Of a stretch of 33,634 nt of DNA, positions 24,255 through 31,131 are shown in pieces. The stretch is from positions 1 through 33,634 of the forward strand of contig DASXTB010000063.1 of assembly GCA_036505615.1 (NCBI GenBank), written 5' to 3'. This stretch comes from DASXTB01 sp036505615 (lineage in GTDB: Bacteria > Acidobacteriota > UBA6911 > JACQSX01). Each line of letters opens with the position of its first letter. Position 1 is the stretch's first letter. The notes under the pieces are model-generated. The model was not told the origin of the DNA, did no database searches, and was given only the letters and a program-made list of their open reading frames with translations. The translations under genes and the position numbers were made by a program.

Positions 24255-24450
24255 ATTGCGGATTTCCGATTGCGGATTGACGATTCCGTTGTGTCCACTG
24301 TGTCCTTTGTGGTCAAAGCTTTTTCCCCACCGCGGACACCAGCGGACACCAACGACGCCAATCCGCAATTCGAAATCCGCAATCCGAAAATCCACAATCC
24401 GCAATCGGCAATCCGCAATCCGCAATCCGCAATCCGCAATCGAAAATCCG
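24255..24450. repeat. Inverted CCGCAAT heptamer arms around a spacer
   Basis: ATTGCGG-type units (24255-24288) face CCGCAAT-type units (24357-24450), with about 70 bp between. The spacer contains GTGTCCACTGTGTCCTTTGTGG and GCGGACACCAGCGGACACC. The layout (reverse array, core, forward array) repeats that of the CTGCCTC elements at 12 kb with a different heptamer. This family is the last and longest part of the mtaB insertion. It fills the bcp to Cys-rich-gene spacer. Confidence 0.8.
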
Positions 24451-24452
24451 TA

Positions 24453-24458
24453 TATAAT
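24453..24458 (+). promoter_or_regulatory. -10 element TATAAT for the Cys-rich gene and thiI
   Basis: A perfect TATAAT ends six bases before the ATG at 24465, so transcription would start at or next to the start codon and the mRNA would be leaderless; no Shine-Dalgarno is present. As at mtaB, the -35 region is provided by a heptamer array. Inferred from sequence only. Confidence 0.5.
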
Positions 24459-24464
24459 CGCCGC

Positions 24465-25073
24465 ATGCTGTGTGTTATTTGCCGCAAGAGAAAGGGCAAG
24501 CGGCTTTGTCCGGCCAAAAACGCCCTGATCTGCCCACAGTGCTGCGGAGAAAAGCGCATCGTCGAGATCGACTGCCCCGCGGATTGCGTTTATCTTTCCG
24601 AAGGCCAGCGCTATCAGGTGCAGCAGAAGTACGCTCGTCTGTTCCGGAATTGGGATGAATTTCAGAAGCGGGAGGTAGTGCGTCTTTCGCGCGACTTCGG
24701 CGACATCTTCCGGGCGATAGAGAGTTATTTCGCGCAAAACCGCCGCTCTCTGGGAAGCGATCAAAACCTCCTGGAAGCGCTGGGGGTGATTGAAAAGAGC
24801 CTCCAGACCGAATCGAAAGGGATTATCTACAGGCCTGCTGCTTCCTCCCTGGCAGCCGAAACAGCAGCCAAGGAAATCGAGAAGATTCTGGAAGCGCGTC
24901 GCAACCGGGCCAACATTACCGTGTCGCATCTGACTAGCTCGGACGCCGCAGCCATTATTCGCGTCTTGAAGGAAGATGTGTCCTTCCACATCCGATCCGG
25001 GAGCAGCTATCTGGACTTTGTGACGCGCTCGCATCCCGACCAGAAGGAAAGCCCCAGAGTGATTGTCCCTTGA
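24465..25073 (+). CDS. Cys-rich N-terminal (putative zinc-binding) protein of unknown function
   Basis: A 202-residue protein not assigned to a named family. Residues 1-45 hold eight cysteines spaced like a two-zinc treble-clef or B-box/HIT-type finger: Cys3, Cys6, Cys15, Cys23, Cys26, Cys27, Cys37, Cys41 (LCVICRKRK, LICPQCCGEKR, DCPADCVYL). The rest is predicted helical (EALGVIEKSLQTESKGIIY, AAKEIEKILEARR). The frame opens upstream into the heptamer repeats, but ATG 24465 sits right behind TATAAT and begins the ordered protein. Its TGA overlaps the thiI TTG start as TTGA, so the two are co-translated; a role near tRNA thiolation or sulfur handling is only guilt by association. Confidence 0.75.
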   Translation: MLCVICRKRKGKRLCPAKNALICPQCCGEKRIVEIDCPADCVYLSEGQRYQVQQKYARLFRNWDEFQKREVVRLSRDFGDIFRAIESYFAQNRRSLGSDQNLLEALGVIEKSLQTESKGIIYRPAASSLAAETAAKEIEKILEARRNRANITVSHLTSSDAAAIIRVLKEDVSFHIRSGSSYLDFVTRSHPDQKESPRVIVP

Positions 25074-26233
25074 ACATCCCGCGCGTTTTGATCGTCCATT
25101 ACCACGAGATCGGACTGAAAGGGAAAAACCGCATATTTTTCGAGCAGAAGCTGCAGAAGAACATCGAGCAGGCCCTCAGTGATTTCCGAGTCAGGTGTGA
25201 GCGGCTTTCGGGGCGTCTGGCCGTGCCGATCGCCGAGGACATACCGTTGAACTGCGTTAAGCAGAAGCTGGAGAGGGTTTTTGGAGTGGTCTATTTCGCC
25301 GAGGCGCGCCAGTGCGGACAGAATCTGCACGAAATCGAGCCATTGCTTGAAAGGGCGTTTTCTCGGGATTTCCAGTCCTTCCGCATTCGTGCGCGCCGAT
25401 CTGAAAAAAATATCCCCATCACTTCGCAACAGCTCAACGAAGCGCTGGGAGCATTCGTAGTGCGTCGCACCGGCAAGAAAGTAAACTTGGAGCATCCCGA
25501 TTTGACATTCTTTGTGGAGCTGGTCCAGGGGAGGGCGTATGTCTACACGGACCGCATCGAAGGGCCGCACGGGATGCCCACTTCCACCGGTGGAAAAGCG
25601 GTCGCCATGCTATCGGGAGGGATTGATTCGCCGGTGGCTTGTTACCGAATAATGAAACGAGGGTGCCGGCTGGTTTTTGCGCATTTTCACAGTTTTCCCT
25701 TCACCACGCGACAGTCTCAGGAAAAAGTGGTGCAGATTATACGAGTATTGAACCACTATCAGCAGAAGTCCCGCGTTTACTGGGTTGCCTTTGCCGAAAT
25801 TCAAAAAAAAATAATGGCCTATACTCCCCCCGAGGCGCGGGTGCTGTTTTACCGGCGGGTGATGATGGCGATTGCGGAGAGAATTGCCGGTCGCGAAAAG
25901 GCGCATGCCCTGGTAACGGGAGACAGTCTGGGTCAAGTAGCGTCCCAGACTCTGGAGAATATTCGCGTCGTCAGCGGCGGAATTCGGCTTCCGGTATTGC
26001 GGCCGTTGATCGGAAATGACAAGGAAGAAATTGTAGAATTGGCGCAAAAGATAGAAACCTATCCTATTTCCATTCTTCCCGATCAGGATTGTTGCTCGCT
26101 CTTTGTCCCGCGCCATCCGGAGACAAAGGCGACGCCCGAATTTATAGAAAGGGCCGGACAAGGCCTGGACGAGGCGGCGCTGGTGGAAGAGGGGATAGCG
26201 GCGCTGAGCAGCGAGGTAATTGAAGGAAGTTAG
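25070..26233 (+). CDS. thiI: tRNA uracil 4-sulfurtransferase ThiI (short form, no rhodanese domain)
   Basis: A 387-residue ThiI. It adenylates and thiolates U8 of tRNAs to s4U, and in many bacteria also delivers sulfur to thiamine synthesis. It has the N-terminal ferredoxin-like domain and a THUMP domain (about residues 1-165), then the PP-loop SGGIDSPVA (182-190). A Cys-Cys pair (341/342, DQDCCSLFVPRHP) lies at the position of the catalytic Cys344 of E. coli ThiI. The C-terminal rhodanese domain of enterobacterial ThiI is absent, as in Bacillus, so sulfur must be delivered by another carrier. The start is TTG at 25070, within TTGA shared with the upstream stop; no better start is available. 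Heptamers begin directly after the TAG stop. Confidence 0.93.
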   Translation: MNIPRVLIVHYHEIGLKGKNRIFFEQKLQKNIEQALSDFRVRCERLSGRLAVPIAEDIPLNCVKQKLERVFGVVYFAEARQCGQNLHEIEPLLERAFSRDFQSFRIRARRSEKNIPITSQQLNEALGAFVVRRTGKKVNLEHPDLTFFVELVQGRAYVYTDRIEGPHGMPTSTGGKAVAMLSGGIDSPVACYRIMKRGCRLVFAHFHSFPFTTRQSQEKVVQIIRVLNHYQQKSRVYWVAFAEIQKKIMAYTPPEARVLFYRRVMMAIAERIAGREKAHALVTGDSLGQVASQTLENIRVVSGGIRLPVLRPLIGNDKEEIVELAQKIETYPISILPDQDCCSLFVPRHPETKATPEFIERAGQGLDEAALVEEGIAALSSEVIEGS

Positions 26234-26390
26234 GATTTCGAATGTCGAATTCCGAATGCTGACTCGGCGGCAGGTTTACAGGCCTGCAGGTCATCAAGTC
26301 TATAATTGAGCAGGCCTACAGGTCAGCTGATCTGCAAGTGATCGGCGCGCAGGGTCGGCAGTGCACCAGGCCGCCAAGTCGTCAGGTCTG
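26234..26390 (+). repeat. AATTCCG heptamers and CAGGTCAN octamer array
   Basis: Four heptamers (GATTTCG, AATGTCG, AATTCCG, AATGCTG) follow the thiI stop. From 26271 to 26390 comes a degenerate octamer array (CAGGTTTA, CAGGCCTG, CAGGTCAT, CAAGTCTA, CAGGTCAG and others). The octamer family matches the second block of the mtaB insertion (13469-13500). It is the only recognised family here without a 7-nt unit. Confidence 0.65.
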
Positions 26391-26403
26391 AAAGTGGCCC
26401 CTG

Positions 26404-26523
26404 TCCGCGAAGCGGACCAATAAGAGTAGCCGGAAGAGTAGCCGGGGGTGCCCAGGCGCGGAGCGCCAGGCACCCCCGGTCAGCGATTCCCCGCACGGAA
26501 TCGGACCGCGCAAGCGGTCCCAT
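26404..26523 (+). repeat. Left arm of the RAYT unit
   Basis: 120 bp, inverted copy of 27079-27185, with a small extra CCGGAAGAGTAG duplication beside the GTAG (26430-26441). GTAG immediately precedes the CCGGGGG hairpin, as expected for RAYT-recognised REPs. Confidence 0.8.
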
Positions 26524-26601
26524 TTTTTCCTTTATCTTTTCATTTTTCCTTCGCAAATTCCCCGGCAGCCCGGTTGTGTAGTTGACAAGGAGACTTGCTC
26601 A

Positions 26602-27055
26602 ATGGCACAAACCTTAACCCGACTGCTTACCCATATAGTGTTCTCCACAAAGGATCGCCGACCTTGGATCCGCACAGAAATTGAATCGGAATTGTATCGT
26701 TATATCCCGAGGAACTCTCTCAAACCTGCATTCCCCCTGCATTGAAGTCAATGGGACTGAAGATCACCTGCATTTCCTCACCTCGCAAGACAAAAACATC
26801 GCCGTCAGCCAGTTGCTATGCGAAGTGAAGAAAAGTTCGTCAAAATGGATCAAAACGAAGGGAAGGGAGTGGCGCGATTTCCAGTGGCAGGACGGCTATG
26901 CAGCTTTCTCGGTCAGTGAGTCCCATCTAGAGCGGGTGCGCCGCTATATTGCTGGCCAGAAGCAACATCACAGGAGAATGTCCTTTCAGCAGGAGCTGCT
27001 GCAGCTACTCAGTAAACACCGGGTGCAGTATGACGAGCGTTATCTTTGGGACTGA
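26602..27055 (+). pseudogene. RAYT/IS200-like Y1 transposase, single-base frameshift
   Basis: ATG 26602 follows AAGGAG at 26587-26592. The first frame gives about 35 codons of a typical Y1 transposase start (TLTRLLTHIVFSTKDRRPW, then ELYRYI). The frame then breaks at a CCC run (26706-26708): removing one C joins it to RGTLSNLHSPCIEVNG, DHLHFL (the HUH metal-binding motif) and RRYIAGQKQHH, with the candidate catalytic Tyr, ending at 27055. The restored protein would be about 150 residues, a full-length RAYT. Such enzymes cut single-stranded REP DNA next to GTAG. The break could be a true recent inactivation, a programmed shift or a sequencing error in the homopolymer; the first is assumed. Confidence 0.8.
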
Positions 27056-27078
27056 GACATCCATGACTGCCCAACCTG

Positions 27079-27185
27079 ATGGGACCGCTTGCGCGGTCCG
27101 GCAGATATGGGGGATGGTTGACCGAGGGTGCCTGGCGCTTCGCGCTTCGGCACCCCCGGCTACTGTTATTGGTCCGCTTCGCGGA
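27079..27185 (-). repeat. Right arm of the RAYT unit
   Basis: 107 bp inverted copy of the left arm. Starts 23 bp after the transposase stop with GGGACCGCTTGCGCGGTCC and ends with TCCGCTTCGCGGA. The D-type palindrome here has CGCTTCGCGCTTCGG in its apex where the left arm has CCAGGCGCGGAGCG, so the loop has diverged while the stem is kept. Confidence 0.8.
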
Positions 27186-27192
27186 CGCTGGA

Positions 27193-27279
27193 GTTTGGAC
27201 ATTTTGGAGAGACGGCCGGTGGGCCGTCTCCCGCACAATCTTTCATCGTGCAGGAGACGCCCCACGGGGCGTCTCTCCA
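27193..27279 (-). repeat. B element, copy 2 (inverted)
   Basis: GTTTGGACATTTTGGAGAGA leads into the GACGGCC/GGCCGTC hairpin, the CGCACAATCTTTCATCGTGC linker and the GAGACGCCCC/GGGGCGTCTC hairpin. It is the reverse complement of the order at 11166-11250 and 30965-31051. It abuts the right arm of the RAYT unit, suggesting accretion of elements at one site. Confidence 0.75.
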
Positions 27280-27328
27280 GTAGCGCCGCTTCGCGGACGC
27301 GCTGGTTTGCAGCGCCCTGCAGCATGAG

Positions 27329-27360
27329 AAAATGTAGAAACTCTAGAGGCCGCTGAAAGC
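27329..27360 (+). repeat. E module, left copy (inverted partner at 28789-28820)
   Basis: AAAATGTAGAAA followed by AGAGGCCGCTGAAAGC; 30 of 32 bases match the reverse complement of 28789-28820. The pair flanks the methyltransferase-like gene. The remaining stretch to 27436 contains a GGCCGCTGAAAGCGGCC hairpin and nothing else recognised. Confidence 0.65.
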
Positions 27361-27436
27361 GGCCCAAGTTCGCTTTGCGCAGCCCGTTCAACGGACAGAC
27401 GTTACACTCCCACCGGACTCGTTATACCATTCTGGG

Positions 27437-28759
27437 ATGCTGACTCGGTTCACATGGACAATACTCGTTGTCGGCTGCATGCTCGCGGCAACGCAAGGGA
27501 AGCGGTTCATTGCCTACAGTGATCTGCAACCGGAAGCACGGAGGCTCTTGGCCGAACGGGGGATCACCGGCGAAGAGTTCCACGCGTTTCTCTACTCGAT
27601 CGAAAAGGAAACGGCTGCCAGGCTGCGCGAGGGAGAATACGACCATCTGATCTATTTCGTGTTGCAGTCCTCTCAGTTCACTCGAAGGCCGAGAATCGAG
27701 CCCGCTCTCAGCGCCCTTCAGTTCGTGCAAAGTCTCAGCCAGGATGAGCGCACCCGTTATCTTGCGGGCGCAGGCGTCTCTGCGCCTGCCGCAAAGGTTC
27801 CAACCGCGGTCAAAGAAAGGATGCAGGACTTCCGCCGGGCACTGGAACAAGCCGACGGGGACGAACGCGTCGACTGGTTCCGAAAGTCTCTGACCGCGCA
27901 GGAGCGCACGCTCGACCATCTCTGCAACGAGTACGTCCGCGCCATGCGGTTCCTCTACCGGAAAGAGTTCGGCGGCAAGCAAGAAAGCTCGCTTTATCAG
28001 GAGCGCGGCCATAGCAGTGACACGCGAATCGAATCGAGCTACGCAGTGTGGGTGGCCCTTTCCGTTATAAGGAAGATCGATCCTCCAGTGCGGATGAACC
28101 GCGTCTTGATCGTCGGGCCGGGGGTGGACTTCGCGCCGCGGACCGATTTGATCGATTCTTACCCGCCGCAGAGTTATCAGCCTTGGGCGGTTGCCGATGC
28201 CCTGTTGGCCTCGGGTCTGGCCAGCCGCGACCGGCTGAGAATCCAGTGTGTGGACATCAATGATCGCGTCCTCGACTTCTTCCGTGAATTCCCGAAGCGC
28301 CACGAGCGAAGGTTAACGCTCTTGCGCCGCTGGGATGATCCCGAGTTTGTCGAGTACTTTCGTAATCTGGGCCGCCAGATCGGGACGGAAAGAGCGGTCA
28401 GAGGAGGCAAGTCTTTACTGCTTTCCCAAGATGCGGCTCAGTGGATCACCGCCGACAAACTGAACATCGTTACCGAGCGCTACGTTCCACCTGCGCCCTA
28501 TGATCTCGTCGTTGTCAGCAACGTCTTCGTGTATTTCGACAACCAGCAGTTGCTGCTGGCCCTGAGCAATATCCACTCCATGCTCGCCGAGGGCGGTTAC
28601 CTGGTGCACAATGAACTACGCCCGGAAGTGGAAGAATTCAGCAGAGCGCTTGGGTTTGCGCCGCTTCAGGCCAGGACTCTGCGATTATCGGAGGGGAACG
28701 TCCGTCCTCTCTTCGACAGCTTCGTGATCAATCAAAAGAGATCGCAGCGGCGCCAATAA
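27437..28759 (+). CDS. Exported protein with C-terminal SAM-methyltransferase-like (CheR-type) fold
   Basis: A 440-residue protein. The first 20 residues look like an export signal (MLTRFTWTILVVGCMLAATQ); VVGC could be a lenient lipobox with Cys14. Residues about 20-205 are helical and unrecognised. From about 220 the layout is Rossmann-like methyltransferase: VLIVGPGVDFAPRTDLID (motif I), IQCVDINDRVLDFF (acidic end of strand 2), YDLVVVSNVFVYFDNQQLLL (strand 4 and following helix), SMLAEGGYLVHNE (strand 5). The block order recalls CheR-like enzymes. A SAM-dependent enzyme outside the cytoplasm would be odd because SAM is not known there, so either the N-terminus is an anchor with the domain inside, or the fold is non-catalytic. 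ATG 27437 is the first in frame; the ribosome site is weak. Flanked by inverted E modules. Confidence 0.6.
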   Translation: MLTRFTWTILVVGCMLAATQGKRFIAYSDLQPEARRLLAERGITGEEFHAFLYSIEKETAARLREGEYDHLIYFVLQSSQFTRRPRIEPALSALQFVQSLSQDERTRYLAGAGVSAPAAKVPTAVKERMQDFRRALEQADGDERVDWFRKSLTAQERTLDHLCNEYVRAMRFLYRKEFGGKQESSLYQERGHSSDTRIESSYAVWVALSVIRKIDPPVRMNRVLIVGPGVDFAPRTDLIDSYPPQSYQPWAVADALLASGLASRDRLRIQCVDINDRVLDFFREFPKRHERRLTLLRRWDDPEFVEYFRNLGRQIGTERAVRGGKSLLLSQDAAQWITADKLNIVTERYVPPAPYDLVVVSNVFVYFDNQQLLLALSNIHSMLAEGGYLVHNELRPEVEEFSRALGFAPLQARTLRLSEGNVRPLFDSFVINQKRSQRRQ

Positions 28760-28788
28760 TTTCAGCGCAGCGCGTAGCCCTGTAGGAC

Positions 28789-28820
28789 GCTTTCAGCGGC
28801 CTCTGGAATTTCTACATTTT
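28789..28820 (-). repeat. E module, right copy
   Basis: GCTTTCAGCGGCCTCTGG followed by AATTTCTACATTTT, the inverted partner of 27329-27360. It merges into the start of C element copy 2. Confidence 0.65.
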
Positions 28821-29148
28821 GGGAGCGGAGAGACGGCCTGAGGGCCGTCTCCAGGCCGCTAGCCCGCCGCAGGCGGGTCGGTCAAGAGTGTGGCCCAGGG
28901 CGAAGCGCAGCGGAGCCCTGGGAATGGGAGATCCTTTACTTAGTTGAAAGCCCGGCCCGCTAAGTGGCGCGGGCGGCAGAAGGATTTTCGCAAACTTCCA
29001 AGCATCTGCCGCCCGCCCCAAAGACAGGGCGGGCTGGTAATTTTAGTAGTATCTCGCTATCCCAGGGCTTCGCTGCGCTTCGCCCTGAGCCACACCCTGA
29101 CGCCCGCTGGCGGCGGACTGGGGCCGCGACATATCGCGCGCGGCATGG
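28809..29148 (+). repeat. C element, copy 2
   Basis: Direct repeat of 14893-15240, about 13.9 kb away, covering the whole imperfect palindrome. Conserved islands include GGATTTTCGCAAACTT, CAAGCATCTGCCGCCCGCCC and TTTTAGTAGTATCTCGCTAT. Compared with copy 1 a CCGCGAAGCGGACC piece is missing near the 5' part (28860). With 28760-28808 and 29149-29184 it fills the 425-bp gap between the methyltransferase-like gene and the D-aminoacylase. Confidence 0.8.
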
Positions 29149-29164
29149 GGCGTAGAATTTCCAC

Positions 29165-29184
29165 GGGCGGTTCACGAACCGCCC
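29165..29184. repeat. GTAG-flanked palindrome GGGCGGTTCACGAACCGCCC
   Basis: A 20-bp near-perfect palindrome. On the minus strand it is directly preceded by GTAG (29188-29185), and the TAG of that GTAG is the stop codon of the D-aminoacylase. GTAG plus hairpin is the RAYT-type REP signature. Confidence 0.65.
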
Positions 29185-30837
29185 CTACAAATCGACCTGC
29201 GACCTTCGACCTGCGACTTGCGACTTATTGCTGTACCGCAGGACCCTGCCAGATTTCGTCGGGTTAATCTCACCCTTACGCAGCGCGCAAATTCCGTTTA
29301 CAAAGACATAATCGATGCCGGCCGGATAGCTGTACGGATTTTCGAAGGTCGCGGTATCGGCAACCGTCTCTGGATTGAATGCGACCAGGTCGGCATAGTA
29401 ACCGACACGAATCTCGCCCCGCAGCGGCAGTTTCATTTTTGCGGCCGGCAGGCTGGTCATCTTTCTCACGGCATCCTCCAAGCGAAATGTTTTCTTGTCT
29501 CTTGCATACAATCCCAGTACTCGAGGGAAAGTCCCAAACGAGCGAGGGTGCGGCCGCCCTTGTGCCAGCGGACCGGTCGCCGCCAAAGCATTCCCATCTG
29601 ACCCGATCATGGCCAGAGGGTGCCGCAGGAAGCGCGCCAGATTCTCCTCGCTCATAGCGAAGGCCACGATGGAGACGTTTGTTCCTTCGTCGATCATCAA
29701 GGCCCGGGCGGCGTCAAAAGGCGAGGTCTTTCTTGCGTCCGCGATCTGCTGCAGCGACTTACCCTGAATCGACTTGTTATTTTCGCTCTGAACGGAAGCC
29801 ACGAAATAGCTATCCCATGAATTTGCGGAGCGCACCTTGGCTTCTACATCGGGCCTCGCTTTCTCCATCGCCGCATCGTCCTTCAACCGGGAAAGGAACG
29901 CTTCGCCTCCTCCTTCTCGCAGCCATAGTGGATAGATGGTAGAAAGCCCGGTGGAAAAAGCGATGTAGGGATAACGGTCGAAGTGGACATCCACTTTCTT
30001 GTTGCGAGCGGCTTCCACAGTGGCGATCGCTTCGTCAATCTTGGACCAATTACTGCGGCCTTCCGTCTTGAGGTGCGAAATCTGAAGCCGCACAGCGGAT
30101 CGCTGGGCCACGTCGACGGCCTCCTGGATCGCTTCGATCAGGCGGTTGCCTTCATTTCTCATGTGAGTGGCGTATAAAGCGTTGTATTGGGACGTGACCC
30201 GATTCAGCTCGGCCAGCTCGTCAGCGCCGGCGAAGCTGCCCGGCGTATATTCCAAGCCGCTAGAGAGGCCAAAGGCGCCCTGGTTGATGAAAGACTCGAG
30301 CAGTTCCTTCATTCTACCCAACTCCGCTTCTGTGGCCGGCCGATCGTCTTCGCCCACGGCAAATGCCCGCAGTGATCCATGCCCCACCAGGGAAGCATAG
30401 TTGATGGAAAGCGGCAGCACTTCCAGCGAGGCAGTGTAGGATGCAAAATCCAGTGCCGGATCTGAGATCGACGGGACGGCGCTCGATCCGCAGTTCCCTG
30501 TTAACTCGGTTGTCACGCCCTGGCGCAGCTTGCTTTCCGCGTGAGGATTGACGCTCAACTGCGAATCGGTGTGCGTGTGGATGTCGATGAAGCCTGGGGC
30601 AAGACATTCTCCCTGCAAATCAATAATCTCGACGGAGCGTGCACCTTTGGCTCTCCCGATCTTCTGAATTCTGTCCTGTACAACGAGCAAATCGGCATAG
30701 TAGGCATCGCGGCCCGAACCATCCAGGATTCGTGCGTTTTTTAAAAGATAGCCGCTGGGAGCAATCTTGGGTGAAGGCTTTGCGCCGATGGCCAGAGCCC
30801 CGGCCAGACTTGTGAAAAGGAAATTGCGACGGTTCAT
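29185..30837 (-). CDS. D-aminoacylase (N-acyl-D-amino-acid deacylase family), Tat-exported
   Basis: A 550-residue amidohydrolase-superfamily enzyme that removes acyl groups from N-acyl-D-amino acids, possibly peptidoglycan-derived. Start at ATG 30837: MNRRNFLFTSLAGALAIGA has a twin-arginine motif and hydrophobic core. The open frame runs 92 codons further upstream, but that part is repeat-derived. Metal-site blocks: GFIDIHTHTDSQ (near residue 88), TELTGNCGSS, ISHLKTEGRSNW, DVHFDRYPY and MIGSDGNALAATGPL. The C-terminal strand pair (GYYADLVAFNP, YVFVNGI) is also typical. The last residues (SQVAGRRSQVDL) are translated GTCGCAG heptamers and look acquired. No Shine-Dalgarno is visible. Related dihydroorotase/dipeptidase-like members are the alternative. 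Confidence 0.88.
   Translation of the reverse strand: MNRRNFLFTSLAGALAIGAKPSPKIAPSGYLLKNARILDGSGRDAYYADLLVVQDRIQKIGRAKGARSVEIIDLQGECLAPGFIDIHTHTDSQLSVNPHAESKLRQGVTTELTGNCGSSAVPSISDPALDFASYTASLEVLPLSINYASLVGHGSLRAFAVGEDDRPATEAELGRMKELLESFINQGAFGLSSGLEYTPGSFAGADELAELNRVTSQYNALYATHMRNEGNRLIEAIQEAVDVAQRSAVRLQISHLKTEGRSNWSKIDEAIATVEAARNKKVDVHFDRYPYIAFSTGLSTIYPLWLREGGGEAFLSRLKDDAAMEKARPDVEAKVRSANSWDSYFVASVQSENNKSIQGKSLQQIADARKTSPFDAARALMIDEGTNVSIVAFAMSEENLARFLRHPLAMIGSDGNALAATGPLAQGRPHPRSFGTFPRVLGLYARDKKTFRLEDAVRKMTSLPAAKMKLPLRGEIRVGYYADLVAFNPETVADTATFENPYSYPAGIDYVFVNGICALRKGEINPTKSGRVLRYSNKSQVAGRRSQVDL
29188..29228 (-). repeat. GTCGCAG heptamer array forming the 3' end of the D-aminoacylase gene
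   Basis: On the minus strand the units are GTCGCAA/GTCGCAG/GTCGAAG in 7-nt phase, giving SQVAGRRSQVD in the protein. Same family as at 20511-20594 and around A element copy 2. Confidence 0.8.
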
Positions 30838-30964
30838 ATAGGCAAATGTCAGAATCAAGAGTACCAGACAGCTTGGTAGGTGCGCTACATTGATGGGGGG
30901 GAGAGCAAGCCTGTGCGAAGCTCGCCAAAGGTGCGGCGCGAAGCAGCGTTCCGGCGTCCTATTG

Positions 30965-31051
30965 TGGAGACGCCCCGGTGGGGCGTCTCCTGGACTATAA
31001 AAGATTGTGCGGGAGACGGCCCACCGGGCCGTCTCTACAAAATGTCCAAAC
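30965..31051 (+). repeat. B element, copy 3
   Basis: GGAGACGCCCC/GGGGCGTCTCC hairpin, an AAGATTGTGCGG linker, a GGAGACGGCCC/GGGCCGTCTC hairpin, then TACAAAATGTCCAAACCCGAG. On the minus strand the second hairpin is preceded by GTAG. It lies in the divergent spacer (30838-31131) between the D-aminoacylase and TPR genes; the remainder of that spacer shows no gene. A TATTAT at 31114-31119 is a possible -10 for the TPR gene. Confidence 0.75.
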
Positions 31052-31131
31052 CCGAGCCGCCCCACTTTGCAATTGCTTGGTTCCTGGGCCCCGCTGATTA
31101 GCACGGCTGCCAATATTATGCGATCCGTATC

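Larger units (their letters stand above)
26404..27185. mobile_element. REPtron-like unit: RAYT/IS200-like transposase relict between inverted arms
   Basis: The left arm 26404-26523 and the right arm 27079-27185 are near-identical inverted repeats. Each contains in order a TCCGCGAAGCGGA hairpin, ACCAATAA.AGTAGCC, the GTAGCCGGGGGTGCC...GGCACCC.CGGTC D-type palindrome, and a GGACCGCGCAAGCGGTCC hairpin with a GCAA loop. The transposase frame lies between them. RAYT genes flanked by inverted REP sequences are known as REPtrons; they are held to spread REPs and rarely move themselves. The 78 bp between left arm and gene contain a T-rich tract and the AAGGAG ribosome site. Confidence 0.75.

Noticed and set aside
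24135..24464. 110-codon N-terminal extension of the Cys-rich protein
   Set aside because: The extension is translated from CCGCAAT heptamers and overlaps the bcp start; the promoter -10 lies within it.
26404..27185. Complete active insertion sequence with target-site duplication
   Set aside because: IS200-like Y1 elements and RAYTs do not make such duplications, none was seen, and the gene is frameshifted.
30838..31113. 92-codon N-terminal extension of the D-aminoacylase
   Set aside because: It covers the B element, while ATG 30837 gives a clean twin-arginine signal peptide.
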